A stretch of DNA of 64,000 nt from Paracoccus liaowanqingii (GTDB taxonomy: Bacteria; Pseudomonadota; Alphaproteobacteria; Rhodobacterales; Rhodobacteraceae). The stretch is taken from contig NZ_CP038439.1 in NCBI RefSeq assembly GCF_004683865.2, positions 1,652,501 through 1,716,500 of the forward strand. Direction: 5' to 3'. Positions 55,110-63,721 of the stretch are shown piece by piece. The translations under genes and the position numbers were made by a program. Each line of letters starts with the position of its first letter. The first letter of the stretch is position 1. The notes beneath the pieces are model-generated. The model was not told where the DNA came from, did not search any database, and was given only the letters and a program-made list of their open reading frames with translations.

Positions 55110-55524
55110 GGCCGACCTGTCCTGTTCCTGATCCCGCAGCCCGCGCAGCAGCACATCCCCGCCCACGGGCGGATGCGACGGGCCAACGGGCCCCCCGGGA
55201 ATGCGAGACAGGCGACGGGCTTGGGGGTGGCCCCTCAAGGAACCACCATATCTTGTGCCACTATGGCGATGACACACAAACTGGCGCCAATCCGACTGTC
55301 ATTCAACTGATTTATTTCAGCGCCGCGCCATCAAAATCCGTTGACAGAGGGGCATCGCGGGGACCGCCAGATTCGCACACAGCAGGGATGCCGCAGGCGG
55401 CGGCCACGCCGTGCCAAGGCGAATTTGCGCAGGCGATGCAGGGCCTTGCCGAAGGTTGTTCAGGACTTGTCCACAGGCTTATCCGGGGCTCGTCCCCAGG
55501 TTGCGCACAGCCGATGCGAAAACG
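55110..55524. other. nrdJ upstream region
   Basis: A 415-bp gene-free stretch between nrdJ and the cyclo-ligase gene. It holds the NrdR-like box at 55244-55257 and, further up, a cluster of TTGTCCACA (55467-55475) and TTATCCGGG-like sequence that resembles DnaA boxes. No RNA gene or riboswitch is recognised. Confidence 0.5.
55244..55257. promoter_or_regulatory. NrdR-box-like palindrome upstream of nrdJ
   Basis: CACCATATCTTGTG, 12 of 14 matches to the CACAATATATTGTG type NrdR box consensus (from memory), 135 bp before the nrdJ ATG. NrdR boxes normally come as a pair about 30 bp apart; I find only one good copy. Confidence 0.45.
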
Positions 55525-56079
55525 TCACGCCCGGCGGGATTCTGCGCGGGGCCGGATCGGGCCCCGGTCGGTGACGATCAGGTCCAGCGGCTGGTCGAAG
55601 GGCTCCGCCGGGATCCGGGGCAGTTCCTGGACGGCGAAGGCCAGCCCCAGGGCCGTTACCGGCCCGGACTTCCGCAGCAATTCCAGCGTCCTGTCGTAGA
55701 AGCCGCCACCATAGCCAAGGCGGTTGCCCGCCGCGTCGAACCCCGCCAGCGGCACGATCAGCACCGCAGGCTGCAGGACCGGCGCCGATTCGGGCGGATG
55801 CGAGGTGCCGAAGGGCCCGGGCTGCAACGCGCCCCCCTGCCAGAGGCGGAAGACCAGCGGCCGGGCGGGGCCGGTGACCACCGGCAGGACCACCGGGCCG
55901 TCATGGCCGGCCATGCCGGGGCGCGGGTCGGCCTCGCCGCGCATCGGCCAGTATCCGGCCAGCACCGCGCCGGGATGGCCGGCCAGCGCCGCCGCCAGAT
56001 GCCGGTCCAGCGCGCCCTGATCGCCCCCCGCCGCGCGGGCGGCCAGGGCACGGGTGCGAAGGGCGGCCTTGTCGGTCAC
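55525..56079 (-). CDS. fau: 5-formyltetrahydrofolate cyclo-ligase
   Basis: 184-aa enzyme turning 5-formyl-THF into 5,10-methenyl-THF. The conserved RLGYGGGFYDRTLELL and the ATP-binding GTSHPPES-type segment, with IVPLAGFDAAGNRLGYG, are present. The GTG start at 56079 overlaps the mgtE stop by 4 bp, so the two are coupled; no functional link is known. Confidence 0.92.
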   Translation of the reverse strand: MTDKAALRTRALAARAAGGDQGALDRHLAAALAGHPGAVLAGYWPMRGEADPRPGMAGHDGPVVLPVVTGPARPLVFRLWQGGALQPGPFGTSHPPESAPVLQPAVLIVPLAGFDAAGNRLGYGGGFYDRTLELLRKSGPVTALGLAFAVQELPRIPAEPFDQPLDLIVTDRGPIRPRAESRRA

Positions 56080-57479
56080 GTCAGGACGCTGGAGGCAAGC
56101 CCGAGGAAGGCGAAGAAGCCCACCACGTCGGTCACCGTCGTCACGAAGGTCCCCGAGGCCAACGCGGGGTCGGCGCCCGCCCGTTCCAGCGCCAGCGGGA
56201 TCAGGATGCCCGCCAGCGCGGCAATGGCCATGTTCACGATCATCGCGATGCCGATGACCACCGCCAGCGACACCCCGTCGAACCAGATCCACGCGACCAC
56301 CCCCATGACGACGGCAAAGGCCAGCCCGTTCAGCAGCCCCACCGCCGCCTCGCGCCGCACCACGCGCCAGACGTTGCGTCGCCCCGACAGGCTGCGGGTG
56401 GCCAGCGCGCGGACCGCGACGGTCAGCGTCTGCGTGCCCGCATTGCCGCCCATGGACGCCACGATGGGCATCAGCACGGCCAGCGCCACGACCTCCTGGA
56501 TGGTCGTCTCGTAGATGGCGATGACCAGCGAGGCCAGGATCGCCGTCACCAGGTTCACCATCAGCCAGGGCAAGCGCTGTCGAAGCGTCTCGGTCACGCT
56601 GTCCGAGATGTTGCTCTCGTCGCCCACGCCCGCCAGGCGCAGGATGTCCTCCTCGTGCTCCTCGTCCAGCACGGCCATCGCGTCGTCGATGGTGATGACG
56701 CCCACCAGCCGGTCGTCGCGGTCCACGACCGGGGCCGAGATCAGGTGGTACTGGTTGAAGACATAGGCCACGTCGCCTTCCTCGGCGAAGGCGCTGACGG
56801 TGCGGAAGCTGTCCTCGGCCAGGTCGCGCAGGGTCGCGTCCCGGCGCGAGGCCAAGAGGCGGCCAAGCGTCACATAGCCGGTGGGATGGCGGCGGGGATC
56901 GACCAGGATGACGTGATAGAACTGCTCGGGCAGCCAGTCCTCGGCGCGGATGAAGTCGATGGTCTGCGCGACCGACCAGTGGTCGGGGGCGGTCACCACC
57001 TCGGACTGCATCAGGCGGCCGGCGGAGTATTCGGGATAGGCCAGCGACTGGCGGACGGCGGCGCGGTCGCTGGCATCCAGCGCGGACAGGATCCGGGCCC
57101 GCTCGGGCTCGTCCATGTCCTCGACCAGGTCGACGACATCGTCGCTGTCCATCTCGCGGACGGCCTCGTCCACGACGTCGCGGGGCAGCAGCTCCAGCAC
57201 CTCGTCGCGGATCGATTCGTCGATCTCGGACAGGATCTCACCGTCGATCTCGTCGGAATACATCGCCAGGAAGCGGCGGCGCCGGGCGGGGTCCAGCCGC
57301 TCGATCAGGTCGGCGATGTCGGCGGCGTGCATCGGCTCCAGCGCGGCGTTCAGCGCGGGGCGGTCGTCGGCGTCGATGGCCGCGTCGATCCGCGCCAGCA
57401 GATCGGCGCCGGGACCGTAACCGCCCTCGTCCCGATCGGACGGGGCCTTGCTCTGCTCGCGCTTCGGATCGTCGGCCAT
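56076..57479 (-). CDS. mgtE: Magnesium transporter MgtE
   Basis: 467-aa Mg2+ channel. The N-terminal superhelical domain (HAADIADLIERLDPARRRRF) is followed by two CBS domains (about residues 150-270; LMQSEVVTAP and YHLISAPVVDRDDRLVGVI) acting as the Mg2+ gate sensor, and five C-terminal helices with the pore motif PIVASMGGNAGTQTLTVAVR. ATG 57479 is preferred by spacing from GGGGG; ATG 57482 is adjacent. It leads a two-gene unit with the cyclo-ligase. Confidence 0.95.
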   Translation of the reverse strand: MADDPKREQSKAPSDRDEGGYGPGADLLARIDAAIDADDRPALNAALEPMHAADIADLIERLDPARRRRFLAMYSDEIDGEILSEIDESIRDEVLELLPRDVVDEAVREMDSDDVVDLVEDMDEPERARILSALDASDRAAVRQSLAYPEYSAGRLMQSEVVTAPDHWSVAQTIDFIRAEDWLPEQFYHVILVDPRRHPTGYVTLGRLLASRRDATLRDLAEDSFRTVSAFAEEGDVAYVFNQYHLISAPVVDRDDRLVGVITIDDAMAVLDEEHEEDILRLAGVGDESNISDSVTETLRQRLPWLMVNLVTAILASLVIAIYETTIQEVVALAVLMPIVASMGGNAGTQTLTVAVRALATRSLSGRRNVWRVVRREAAVGLLNGLAFAVVMGVVAWIWFDGVSLAVVIGIAMIVNMAIAALAGILIPLALERAGADPALASGTFVTTVTDVVGFFAFLGLASSVLT

Positions 57480-57514
57480 CATGCCCCCTGTCGGTGTGGT
57501 GTGGTTGGGGCCTT

Positions 57515-58300
57515 TCAGCCGTTCAGCAGATCCAGCGCGGCGCGGTGCAGCGGGGCCGAGCCCGCCGCGATGACCTGCCCGCCCTCTGCCGCGGGCCCGC
57601 CCTGCCAGTCGGTGACGATCCCGCCCGCCGCCTCGACGACGGCCAGCGGTCCGGCGATGTCATAGGATTGCAGCCCGGCCTCGATCACCAGATCGATCTG
57701 GCCAAGCGCCAGGAGGCCGTAGGCATAGCAGTCCAGCCCATAGCGCGTCAGCCGCACCCGGTCGGCGACGCGATGAAAGGCCGCCGCCTCGTCCGGGGTG
57801 CCGATCTGCGGGAAGGTGGTCAGCAGCAGCGCGCCGTCGATCCCCACGCCGGTGCGGGCCTGCAGGGCACGCGTCCCCAGGGGGCCGGTCAGCTGAGCCT
57901 GCCCCAGCCCGCCCTCGAAGCGCTCACGCAGATAGGGCTGGTCGATCAGGCCATAGAGGATCTTTTCCCCGTCCGAGAGGCCGATCAGCACCCCCCAGCT
58001 GGCCGCCCCGCACAGGAAGGCGCGGGTGCCGTCGATCGGGTCCAGGATCCAGGTCAGGCCGCTGGTGCCGGGGGTCGCGCCATATTCCTCGCCCAGGATC
58101 GCATCCTGCGGGCGGGTGCGGGCCAGAACCTCGCGCATGGCCCGTTCGGCGGCGCGGTCGGCCTGCGTCACCGGGTCGAAATCGGCGGGGCGCTTGTTGT
58201 CGGCTGCCAGATCGGCATGGCGGAACCACGGCAGGATGGCGTCGCGCGCGGCGTCGGCCATTTCATGCGCGGTGCGGATGATCTGCAAAGCGTCCTGCAT
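57515..58300 (-). CDS. hisN: Inositol-monophosphatase-family phosphatase (HisN-like)
   Basis: 261-aa Mg2+-dependent phosphatase. Metal-binding motifs are GEEYG, WILDPIDGTRAFL and the C-terminal SYDIAGPLAVVEAAGG. The DPIDGTRAF variant and length resemble alphaproteobacterial histidinol-phosphatases (HisN), but inositol or other phosphate substrates are possible; no his gene is adjacent. The ATG at 58300 has CAGGGGG-rich sequence upstream. Confidence 0.82.
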   Translation of the reverse strand: MQDALQIIRTAHEMADAARDAILPWFRHADLAADNKRPADFDPVTQADRAAERAMREVLARTRPQDAILGEEYGATPGTSGLTWILDPIDGTRAFLCGAASWGVLIGLSDGEKILYGLIDQPYLRERFEGGLGQAQLTGPLGTRALQARTGVGIDGALLLTTFPQIGTPDEAAAFHRVADRVRLTRYGLDCYAYGLLALGQIDLVIEAGLQSYDIAGPLAVVEAAGGIVTDWQGGPAAEGGQVIAAGSAPLHRAALDLLNG

Positions 58301-58313
58301 GGCGGCCCCCTGA

Positions 58314-58349
58314 TGTCCCGGTCCGGCCGGTGTAGCCGGTCCGGGGACA
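58314..58349. terminator. Long hairpin between the XRE and IMPase genes
   Basis: tgtcccggtccggc (58314) with gccggtccggggaca (58335-58349), one bulge and one mismatch. It lies just upstream of the phosphatase start and past the XRE gene stop. No T-run on either side, so termination is uncertain. Confidence 0.4.
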
Positions 58350-58448
58350 AGGGGCCAGACGTCATGAGGCGCCGGTCAGGGCTGTCGTCCGGCGATCACA
58401 GGGCGCGCGGGACGACGGCAGGGTCATGGGCCTTCCGGCGAAGGCGGC

Positions 58449-58808
58449 TCAGGCCGCGTCGGACAGGACGCGCGCCAGTTCGAAGATCTGGCGGCGCTGC
58501 GCCTCGGGCATGCCGTAATAGGCGCGCACCAGCTGCAGGGCCTCCTTGTCGGCGAAGATGTCGCCCTCGACCACGCCGGCCATGTCGCTGTCCATCAGGC
58601 CCTCGAAGAAGAAGCTGACCGGCACGTCGACCGCCTGCGCGATGTCCCACAGACGCGAGGCCGAGACGCGGTTCATGCCCGTCTCGTACTTCTGGATCTG
58701 CTGGAACTTGATCCCGACCTTGTCGGCCAGCTGCTGCTGGGTCATCCCGATCATCCAGCGGCGATGCCGAATGCGCTTGCCGACGTGAACATCTACACTG
58801 TGTTTCAT
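58449..58808 (-). CDS. XRE-family transcriptional regulator
   Basis: 119-aa protein with a Cro/CI helix-turn-helix (RIRHRRWMIGMTQQQLADKV, then GIKFQQIQKYETGMNRVSAS) and a C-terminal helical tail (MPEAQRRQIFELARVLSDAA). The layout is typical of a conserved alphaproteobacterial regulator of cell-cycle and motility type, target unknown. The ATG at 58808 faces a divergent oxidoreductase gene across 190 bp. Confidence 0.9.
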   Translation of the reverse strand: MKHSVDVHVGKRIRHRRWMIGMTQQQLADKVGIKFQQIQKYETGMNRVSASRLWDIAQAVDVPVSFFFEGLMDSDMAGVVEGDIFADKEALQLVRAYYGMPEAQRRQIFELARVLSDAA

Positions 58809-58998
58809 TTAACCAATCCCCTGCAATCACAAGCGGCAGTACCCCGGAGATGCACAATTTTCGAGTGTCAAGTTTCGCAATCAGCGGTATTCTAGCCAAA
58901 AGGACAGGTCAGTTCAGCTTCTGGAACGGGTTGGCAGGGCAGGCCCGACCAGGAAGAACATGCAGCGAACCTTTCCGCAGCCCCATCCCGGAGGACAG

Positions 58999-59970
58999 AT
59001 GACAGACCTGATTCGCGCCGCCCGCATCGACACCCTGGGCCACGATCCCGTCGTGGCCACCCTTCCCGCGCCGGTGGCCGGTCCCGGCCAGGTCCTGCTG
59101 CGCATGTCCGCCGCCGCGCTGAACTTTGCCGACCTTTTGCAGGCCAAGGGGCAGTATCAGGAACGCCTGGCCGCGCCCTTCGTCCCGGGGCTGGAGGGGG
59201 CGGGCACCGTCTTCGACTGCCCCCCCGGTTGCGGGCTTGCGCAGGGGATGCGGGTCGTCGTCTCGGCGCCCGCCACCATGGCGCAGGTGATCGCCGTCGA
59301 TCCCGGCGCGGTCCAGCCCATCCCCGACGCGATGAGCTTCGAGCAGGCGGCGGGGTTCCAGGTGGCCTACGGGACCAGCCATCTGGCCCTGACCGCGCGC
59401 GGGCAACTGGCCGCGGGCCAGACGCTGGTGGTGCTGGGCCGCCGCGGGCGGCGTCGGGCTGACGGCGGTTCAGATCGGGGTGGCGCTCGGCGCCCGGGTG
59501 ATCGGCATGGTGCGCGGCGCGGACAAGATGGCCCCGGTGCGCGAGGCCCGGCGCGCATGAGGTCATCGACGCCACCGCCTGCCCCGACCTGCGCGCCACC
59601 CTGCGCGAGATGGGCGGCGCCGATGTCGTCTACGACCCCCGTTGGCGCCGAGCCGGGCGAGGCCGCCTTCGGCGCGCTCCATCCCGGCGGGCATTTCCTC
59701 TCCATCGGCTTTGCCGCGGGCCGCCCGCCCGCGCTGCCGCTGAACCACGCGCTGGTCAAGAACATCACCATCCACGGCTTCTACTGGGGCAGCTATCGCA
59801 GCCTGGATCCGCAGGCGCTGAGGGCCAGCATGGCGGCCCTGTTCGACCTGTTCGCCGAAGGCCGCCTGCACCCCGTCGCCAGCGACATCCTGCCGCTGGA
59901 CCGGGTGGCCGAGGGCTATGACCTGCTCCGGCAGGGGCGCAGCATCGGCAAGGTGGTCATCACCCTGTGA
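58999..59970 (+). CDS. Zinc-free alcohol dehydrogenase/quinone oxidoreductase with a scrambled middle (three single-base insertions)
   Basis: 323 codons. Residues 1-146 are a normal MDR-family N-terminal GroES-like domain (NFADLLQAKGQYQER, FEQAAGFQVAYGTSHLAL). Residues 215-323 are a normal C-terminus (GAEPGEAAFGALHPGGHFLS, HGFYWGSYRSL, GKVVITL). Between them about 67 codons encode nonsense. Dropping one C at 59439-59440, one at 59547-59549 and one at 59636-59640 restores GAAGGVGLTAVQIGVALGAR (the NADPH motif) and the rest of the Rossmann fold. The three insertions add one codon in total, so the frame closes again. As given, cofactor binding would be lost. ATG 58999 has GGAGGAC upstream. Confidence 0.8.
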   Translation: MTDLIRAARIDTLGHDPVVATLPAPVAGPGQVLLRMSAAALNFADLLQAKGQYQERLAAPFVPGLEGAGTVFDCPPGCGLAQGMRVVVSAPATMAQVIAVDPGAVQPIPDAMSFEQAAGFQVAYGTSHLALTARGQLAAGQTLVVLGRRGRRRADGGSDRGGARRPGDRHGARRGQDGPGARGPARMRSSTPPPAPTCAPPCARWAAPMSSTTPVGAEPGEAAFGALHPGGHFLSIGFAAGRPPALPLNHALVKNITIHGFYWGSYRSLDPQALRASMAALFDLFAEGRLHPVASDILPLDRVAEGYDLLRQGRSIGKVVITL

Positions 59971-60006
59971 ACACGGACGATTTGACGTGAACACGGACGA
60001 TTTGAC
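59967..60006 (+). repeat. Perfect 20-bp tandem duplication
   Basis: Two adjacent identical 20-bp copies beginning GTGAACACGG (59967-59986 and 59987-60006). The first contains the TGA of the oxidoreductase gene. It looks like a recent slippage duplication or an assembly artefact. Confidence 0.85.
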
Positions 60007-60095
60007 CTAGGAACGGCATTGAAATGCGCGCCGTTTCGCCCGATATTGGCAGCATAGTCGGGCCAGACCCGACACGACCTTTTGGGGAGACTTCG

Positions 60096-60842
60096 ATGGC
60101 AGATTACAACACGTACCGTACCGCGCAGGGCGTCGGCACCCGCCAGGCGGTGGTCGATCAGGGCCTGCGGGCCTACATGAACAAGGTTTATGGGCTGATG
60201 GCGGTCGGCATGGGTGTAACCGCCGTCGCCGCCTTCGGGATCTCGACCGCGGCGGTGACGCCCACCGGCGAGCTGACCGGCCTCGGCGCCGCGATCTACA
60301 CCTCGCCGCTGCGGTGGGTGATCATGTTCGCGCCGCTGCTGATGGTCTTCGCATTCGGCGCCGCGATCAACCGGCTGTCCGTCACGGCGGCGACCGGCAT
60401 GTTCTACGCCTTCGCGGCCCTGATGGGCCTGTCGATCAGCTCGATCTTCCTGGTCTACACCTCGGTCTCGATCGTGCAGACCTTCTTGGTGACGGCCATC
60501 GCCTTCGCCGGTCTGTCGCTCTACGGCTACACGACCAAGAAGGACCTGTCGGGCTGGGGCACCTTCCTGATGATGGGCCTGATCGGCCTGATCGTCGCCT
60601 CGATCGTGAACATCTTCCTGCAATCCTCGGCGATGCAGTTCGCGATCTCGGTCATCGGCGTGCTGATCTTCGCGGGCCTGACCGCCTATGACACGCAGAA
60701 CATCAAGAACACCTACCTGCAGATGTCCGGCTCGGATGCCGACTTCATCGGCAAGTCCGCGATCATGGGCGCGCTGCGCCTCTACTTGGACTTCCTGAAC
60801 CTGTTCATGTTCCTGCTGCAGTTCATGGGCAACCGCGAGTAA
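60096..60842 (+). CDS. Bax inhibitor-1/YccA family membrane protein
   Basis: 248-aa inner-membrane protein with seven hydrophobic helices. Family landmarks: VYGLMAVGMGVTAVAAFGIS after an N-terminal polar stretch, MGLSISSIFLVYTSVSI, and the C-terminal TAYDTQNIKNTYL with the di-Asp region of the TMBIM fold. The E. coli relative YccA modulates FtsH. The ATG at 60096 has GGGGAGA upstream. A strong terminator follows at 60868. Confidence 0.9.
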   Translation: MADYNTYRTAQGVGTRQAVVDQGLRAYMNKVYGLMAVGMGVTAVAAFGISTAAVTPTGELTGLGAAIYTSPLRWVIMFAPLLMVFAFGAAINRLSVTAATGMFYAFAALMGLSISSIFLVYTSVSIVQTFLVTAIAFAGLSLYGYTTKKDLSGWGTFLMMGLIGLIVASIVNIFLQSSAMQFAISVIGVLIFAGLTAYDTQNIKNTYLQMSGSDADFIGKSAIMGALRLYLDFLNLFMFLLQFMGNRE

Positions 60843-60867
60843 TCCTCGCCCGACCCCACCGAATGCA

Positions 60868-60896
60868 AAAGGCCCCCGGATCGGGGGCCTTTTCTC
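60868..60896. terminator. Bidirectional terminator
   Basis: aaaaggccccc / gggggcctttt with loop GGATC, between the YccA gene and the convergent LLM gene. Confidence 0.88.
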
Positions 60897-60911
60897 GTTG
60901 TGGGTGGCCGG

Positions 60912-61931
60912 TCAGGCCGCCTGCCGCAGGGCCAGCCCCGATGCGGCCTCCGCCGCGATCTCGAAGCTGCGCAGGCGCGCGGCATGGTCATGGATCTGTC
61001 CGGTCAGGATCAGCTCGTCGGGGCGGTAGGTCTCGACCAGCCGCGCCAGCTGATCCTCGACCTCGGCCCGTCCGCCGACCGCGCTGATGCGCAGCGAATG
61101 GTCCACCGCCTGACGCATGCCCGCGCCGATCTCGGCATCGATGTCGCGCACGGGGCGCGGCAGCTTGCCCGGCTGGCCGGTCCGCAGCCGCGCGAAGGCC
61201 AGCTGCATCGTCGTGCGCAGATAGGTCGCCTCGCCCGCATCGTCGGCGGCGAAGACGTTCGCCGCCAGGATCGCATAGGGCTTGGACCCCCAAGGCGAGG
61301 GGCGGAACCGCTCGCGATAGATCGTCAGCGCCCGGTCCAGTTCGTCGGGGGCGAAATGGCTGGCGAAGGCATAGGGCAGGCCCAGATGCGCGGCCAGCTG
61401 CGCGCCGAAGGTGCTGCTGCCCAGGATCCAGACCGGCAGGTTCGTGCCCTCGCCCGGCAGCGCCCGCACGGCCGCTCCGGGACGCTCGGGCCCCAGATAG
61501 TCCAGCAGCTCGACCACGTCCTGCGGAAAGCTGTCGGCCATCGGGTCGCGGCGCAGCGCGCGCACCACCGCGCCGTCGCCGCCGGGCGCGCGGCCCAGCC
61601 CCAGATCAATGCGGTCGGGAAAGACGGTGGCCAGGGTCCCGAAGGCCTCGGCCACGGTCAGGGGCGCGTGGTTGGGCAGCATGATGCCGCCCGCGCCCAC
61701 GCGGATGGTCCGCGTCGCCTGCGCCACCAGCCCGATCAGCACGGCGGTCGCCGCGCTGGCGATGCCGGGCATGTTGTGATGCTCGGCCAGCCAGAAGCGG
61801 TGATAGCCCCAGCCCTCGGCATGCTGCGCCAGGTCGATGGTGTTGCGGATGGCATCCTGCGCCGTGCTGCCCTCGGGCACCGGCGACAGGTCGAGAAGGG
61901 AATAGGGAAGATGCTGTGTCATCCCCAGCAT
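60912..61931 (-). CDS. LLM-class flavin-dependent oxidoreductase
   Basis: 339-aa luciferase-like monooxygenase: [19 protein letters not shown] at the start, [31 protein letters not shown] and [20 protein letters not shown], the MsnO8/YtmO-like branch. It uses reduced flavin to oxidise an unknown substrate; the name cannot be more specific. ATG 61931 has GGCGGA upstream; ATG 61922 (MTQHLPYS) is an equal alternative and matches the family start. Confidence 0.88.
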   Translation of the reverse strand: MLGMTQHLPYSLLDLSPVPEGSTAQDAIRNTIDLAQHAEGWGYHRFWLAEHHNMPGIASAATAVLIGLVAQATRTIRVGAGGIMLPNHAPLTVAEAFGTLATVFPDRIDLGLGRAPGGDGAVVRALRRDPMADSFPQDVVELLDYLGPERPGAAVRALPGEGTNLPVWILGSSTFGAQLAAHLGLPYAFASHFAPDELDRALTIYRERFRPSPWGSKPYAILAANVFAADDAGEATYLRTTMQLAFARLRTGQPGKLPRPVRDIDAEIGAGMRQAVDHSLRISAVGGRAEVEDQLARLVETYRPDELILTGQIHDHAARLRSFEIAAEAASGLALRQAA

Positions 61932-61977
61932 CTAGTCCGCCCGCGCGCCATTGCAATGACGGGCCTGCATTGGTCCG

Positions 61978-62037
61978 CAAATATCCTCGGGGGTGAATTG
62001 GCCCGCACGGCCAAGAGGGGGCGCGAGCGCCCCCTGC
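61978..62037 (-). repeat. Dispersed AAATATCC-hairpin element, copy d
   Basis: gcaaatatcctcgggggtgaa, then ttggcc/ggccaa and gggggcgc/gcgccccc hairpins. The order equals copy a (29028) while the paired bases differ, which is covariation. It lies 7 bp past the GNAT stop on the minus strand. Confidence 0.6.
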
Positions 62038-62043
62038 CGCCCC

Positions 62044-62634
62044 TCAGCCCATCTTGCGCAGATAGGTCCAGGTGGGCACGCGCGCGCCCCGCGCCACCGA
62101 CCAGCTTTCGGCATCGCCCAGATAGACGAAGCCGCCATTGGTCAGCACCCGGGCCGAGCCGGGATTGTCCTGGAAGACCTCGGCGAAGAGGGTCCGCGCG
62201 CCATGCGGGTTGGCCCCGACCAGCGCCGCGACGGCCTCGGTGGCAAAGCCCGTGTTCCAGAAGCCCGCGCCGACCCAGAAGCCCAGCTCGGACTGCGCGC
62301 CCTCCATCCGGGTCAGCGAGACGACGCCCAGCAATTCGTCCAGCTGCTGCTCGGATCCGTCGATCGCCCAGACATCCTCGGTCCGGTCGGACGCCAGCGC
62401 ACGGGCCACGAAGTTCTCGGACGCGCCGCGCGGAAGCGGATGGGGGATCGCGCGCGTCCCCTCGGCCACCCGCCGGTCGGCGGTGTAATGCGCGATCAGC
62501 CCGGCATCGGACGCGCGCAGGGGGCGCAATGTAAAGCGTTCGGTCGAGATGACGGGCTGCAGCTCGGCCCCCGCATCGACGGTGCGAAGGTCATCCAACC
62601 GGCTTCCCTCCCTCATGGGTGCAGACATCACCAT
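62044..62634 (-). CDS. GNAT-family N-acetyltransferase
   Basis: 196-aa RimJ/RimL-type acetyltransferase: STERFTLRPLRASDAGLIAH, then SELGFWVGAGFWNTGFATEA carrying the acetyl-CoA region, and VFQDNPGSARVLTNGGFVYL. Substrate unknown; in Rhodobacterales this gene often follows rplU-rpmA before obg. I chose ATG 62634 with GGGAGG six bases upstream over a TTG at 62658. Confidence 0.9.
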   Translation of the reverse strand: MVMSAPMREGSRLDDLRTVDAGAELQPVISTERFTLRPLRASDAGLIAHYTADRRVAEGTRAIPHPLPRGASENFVARALASDRTEDVWAIDGSEQQLDELLGVVSLTRMEGAQSELGFWVGAGFWNTGFATEAVAALVGANPHGARTLFAEVFQDNPGSARVLTNGGFVYLGDAESWSVARGARVPTWTYLRKMG

Positions 62635-62683
62635 GTTTCCTCCCAGAAAACCGGTCAATCAAAACAGGATGCCCAAACGGCGC

Positions 62684-62709
62684 GGGGGACCGGCTTGCGC
62701 CGATCCCCC
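62684..62709 (-). terminator. Hairpin after rpmA
   Basis: gggggaccggc (62684) / gccgatccccc (62699-62709), one mismatch. It lies 27 bp past the rpmA stop on the minus strand. The downstream T content is low (GTTTGG), so it may only partly terminate before the GNAT gene. Confidence 0.4.
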
Positions 62710-62735
62710 TCTAACATCGAAATGTTGCGTTCGGG

Positions 62736-63008
62736 TTACTCGGCGGCCTCGAGGCTCGCGGGGACGATCGAGATGAACGTCCGGCCCTTCAGGCCCTTCT
62801 TGAAGCTCACGTGACCGTCGGTCAGCGCGAACAGGGTGTGATCCTTGCCCATGCCGACATTGACGCCCGGCCACCAGGTGGTGCCGCGCTGACGGGCGAT
62901 GATGTTGCCCGCGATGGCGGCCTGGCCGCCGAACAGCTTGACGCCAAGACGGCGTCCCGCGCTGTCGCGGCCGTTGCGGGAGGAACCGCCTGCTTTCTTG
63001 TGTGCCAT
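62736..63008 (-). CDS. rpmA: 50S ribosomal protein L27
   Basis: 90-aa ribosomal protein near the peptidyl-transferase centre. It starts [20 protein letters not shown] and has [20 protein letters not shown]. It begins 12 bp after rplU, the normal order, and its ATG at 63008 has a GAGAACGAC-type leader. Confidence 0.98.
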   Translation of the reverse strand: MAHKKAGGSSRNGRDSAGRRLGVKLFGGQAAIAGNIIARQRGTTWWPGVNVGMGKDHTLFALTDGHVSFKKGLKGRTFISIVPASLEAAE

Positions 63009-63020
63009 GGGTCGTTCTCC

Positions 63021-63434
63021 TTAGGCTTCAGCGGCGTCTTGGGCCGGTTTCGTGGCAGTGGCCGGCGCATCGCTGGCCTCGGTCTTGGTGCGGGCGCCGA
63101 CGGCGGTCTTCACGCCGGTCTTCTCGGCGCCGCTTTCCAGCACGTCGGTGACGCGCAGCAGCGTCAGCTGCTGGCGGTGGCCGCGCGTGCGCTGCGAGCT
63201 GTGCTTGCGGCGGCGCTTGACATAGGTGATGACCTTGTCGGCCTTGATCTGGTCGATCACCTCGGCCTGCACGCAGGCACCGGCGATCAGCGGCGCGCCC
63301 AAGGTCGAGCCGACCATCAGCACGTCGTTGAACTGGACCTTGTCGCCCGCGGCGGCGTTCAGCTTCTCGACACGCAGGACATCGCCCGCCTGCACCTTGT
63401 ATTGCTTGCCGCCCGTTTTCAGAACTGCGAACAT
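63021..63434 (-). CDS. rplU: 50S ribosomal protein L21
   Basis: 137-aa 23S rRNA-binding protein. MFAVLKTGGKQYKVQAGDVL at the start and YVKRRRKHSSQRTRGHRQQL are family signatures. The C-terminal 35 residues (GVKTAVGARTKTEASDAPAT onward) are an Ala/Thr-rich extension common in alphaproteobacteria. ATG 63434 is chosen; the open frame beyond it is too short to matter. Confidence 0.97.
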   Translation of the reverse strand: MFAVLKTGGKQYKVQAGDVLRVEKLNAAAGDKVQFNDVLMVGSTLGAPLIAGACVQAEVIDQIKADKVITYVKRRRKHSSQRTRGHRQQLTLLRVTDVLESGAEKTGVKTAVGARTKTEASDAPATATKPAQDAAEA

Positions 63435-63721
63435 CGCGTCTTCCTTTGTCATCCGCGTCCTGCGGCCCCGGCCCTGCGGCCGGCATTCGTGGGGGCTTCC
63501 CCGCCTTCGGACAGCGCACCCCGGTCAGGGTGTCATTGAAATACATTGCACCGGTCAAGGGCGGATGCCCGGCCGGTCCGGCGCATGTCGCCCATTCCAC
63601 CGCGCAAGTCAAGTCCCCCCGGCCGCCCTGCCGCCCGCATCGGCAAACAGGCCGCGACGGGGCGGAACCCTGCCCCCCCGGCCCGGCTTGTACCCTGCAG
63701 CCACAGGACGCCGTTTCCCAC

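Noticed and set aside
50823..55310. A 1495-codon open frame antisense to nrdJ and manC
   Set aside because: GC-rich DNA suppresses stop codons on the opposite strand. The translation is low-complexity (His/Gln/Arg-rich) and the sense-strand genes are unambiguous.
55110..55330. Cobalamin riboswitch before the B12-dependent reductase
   Set aside because: No recognisable B12 box or core pairing on the minus strand.
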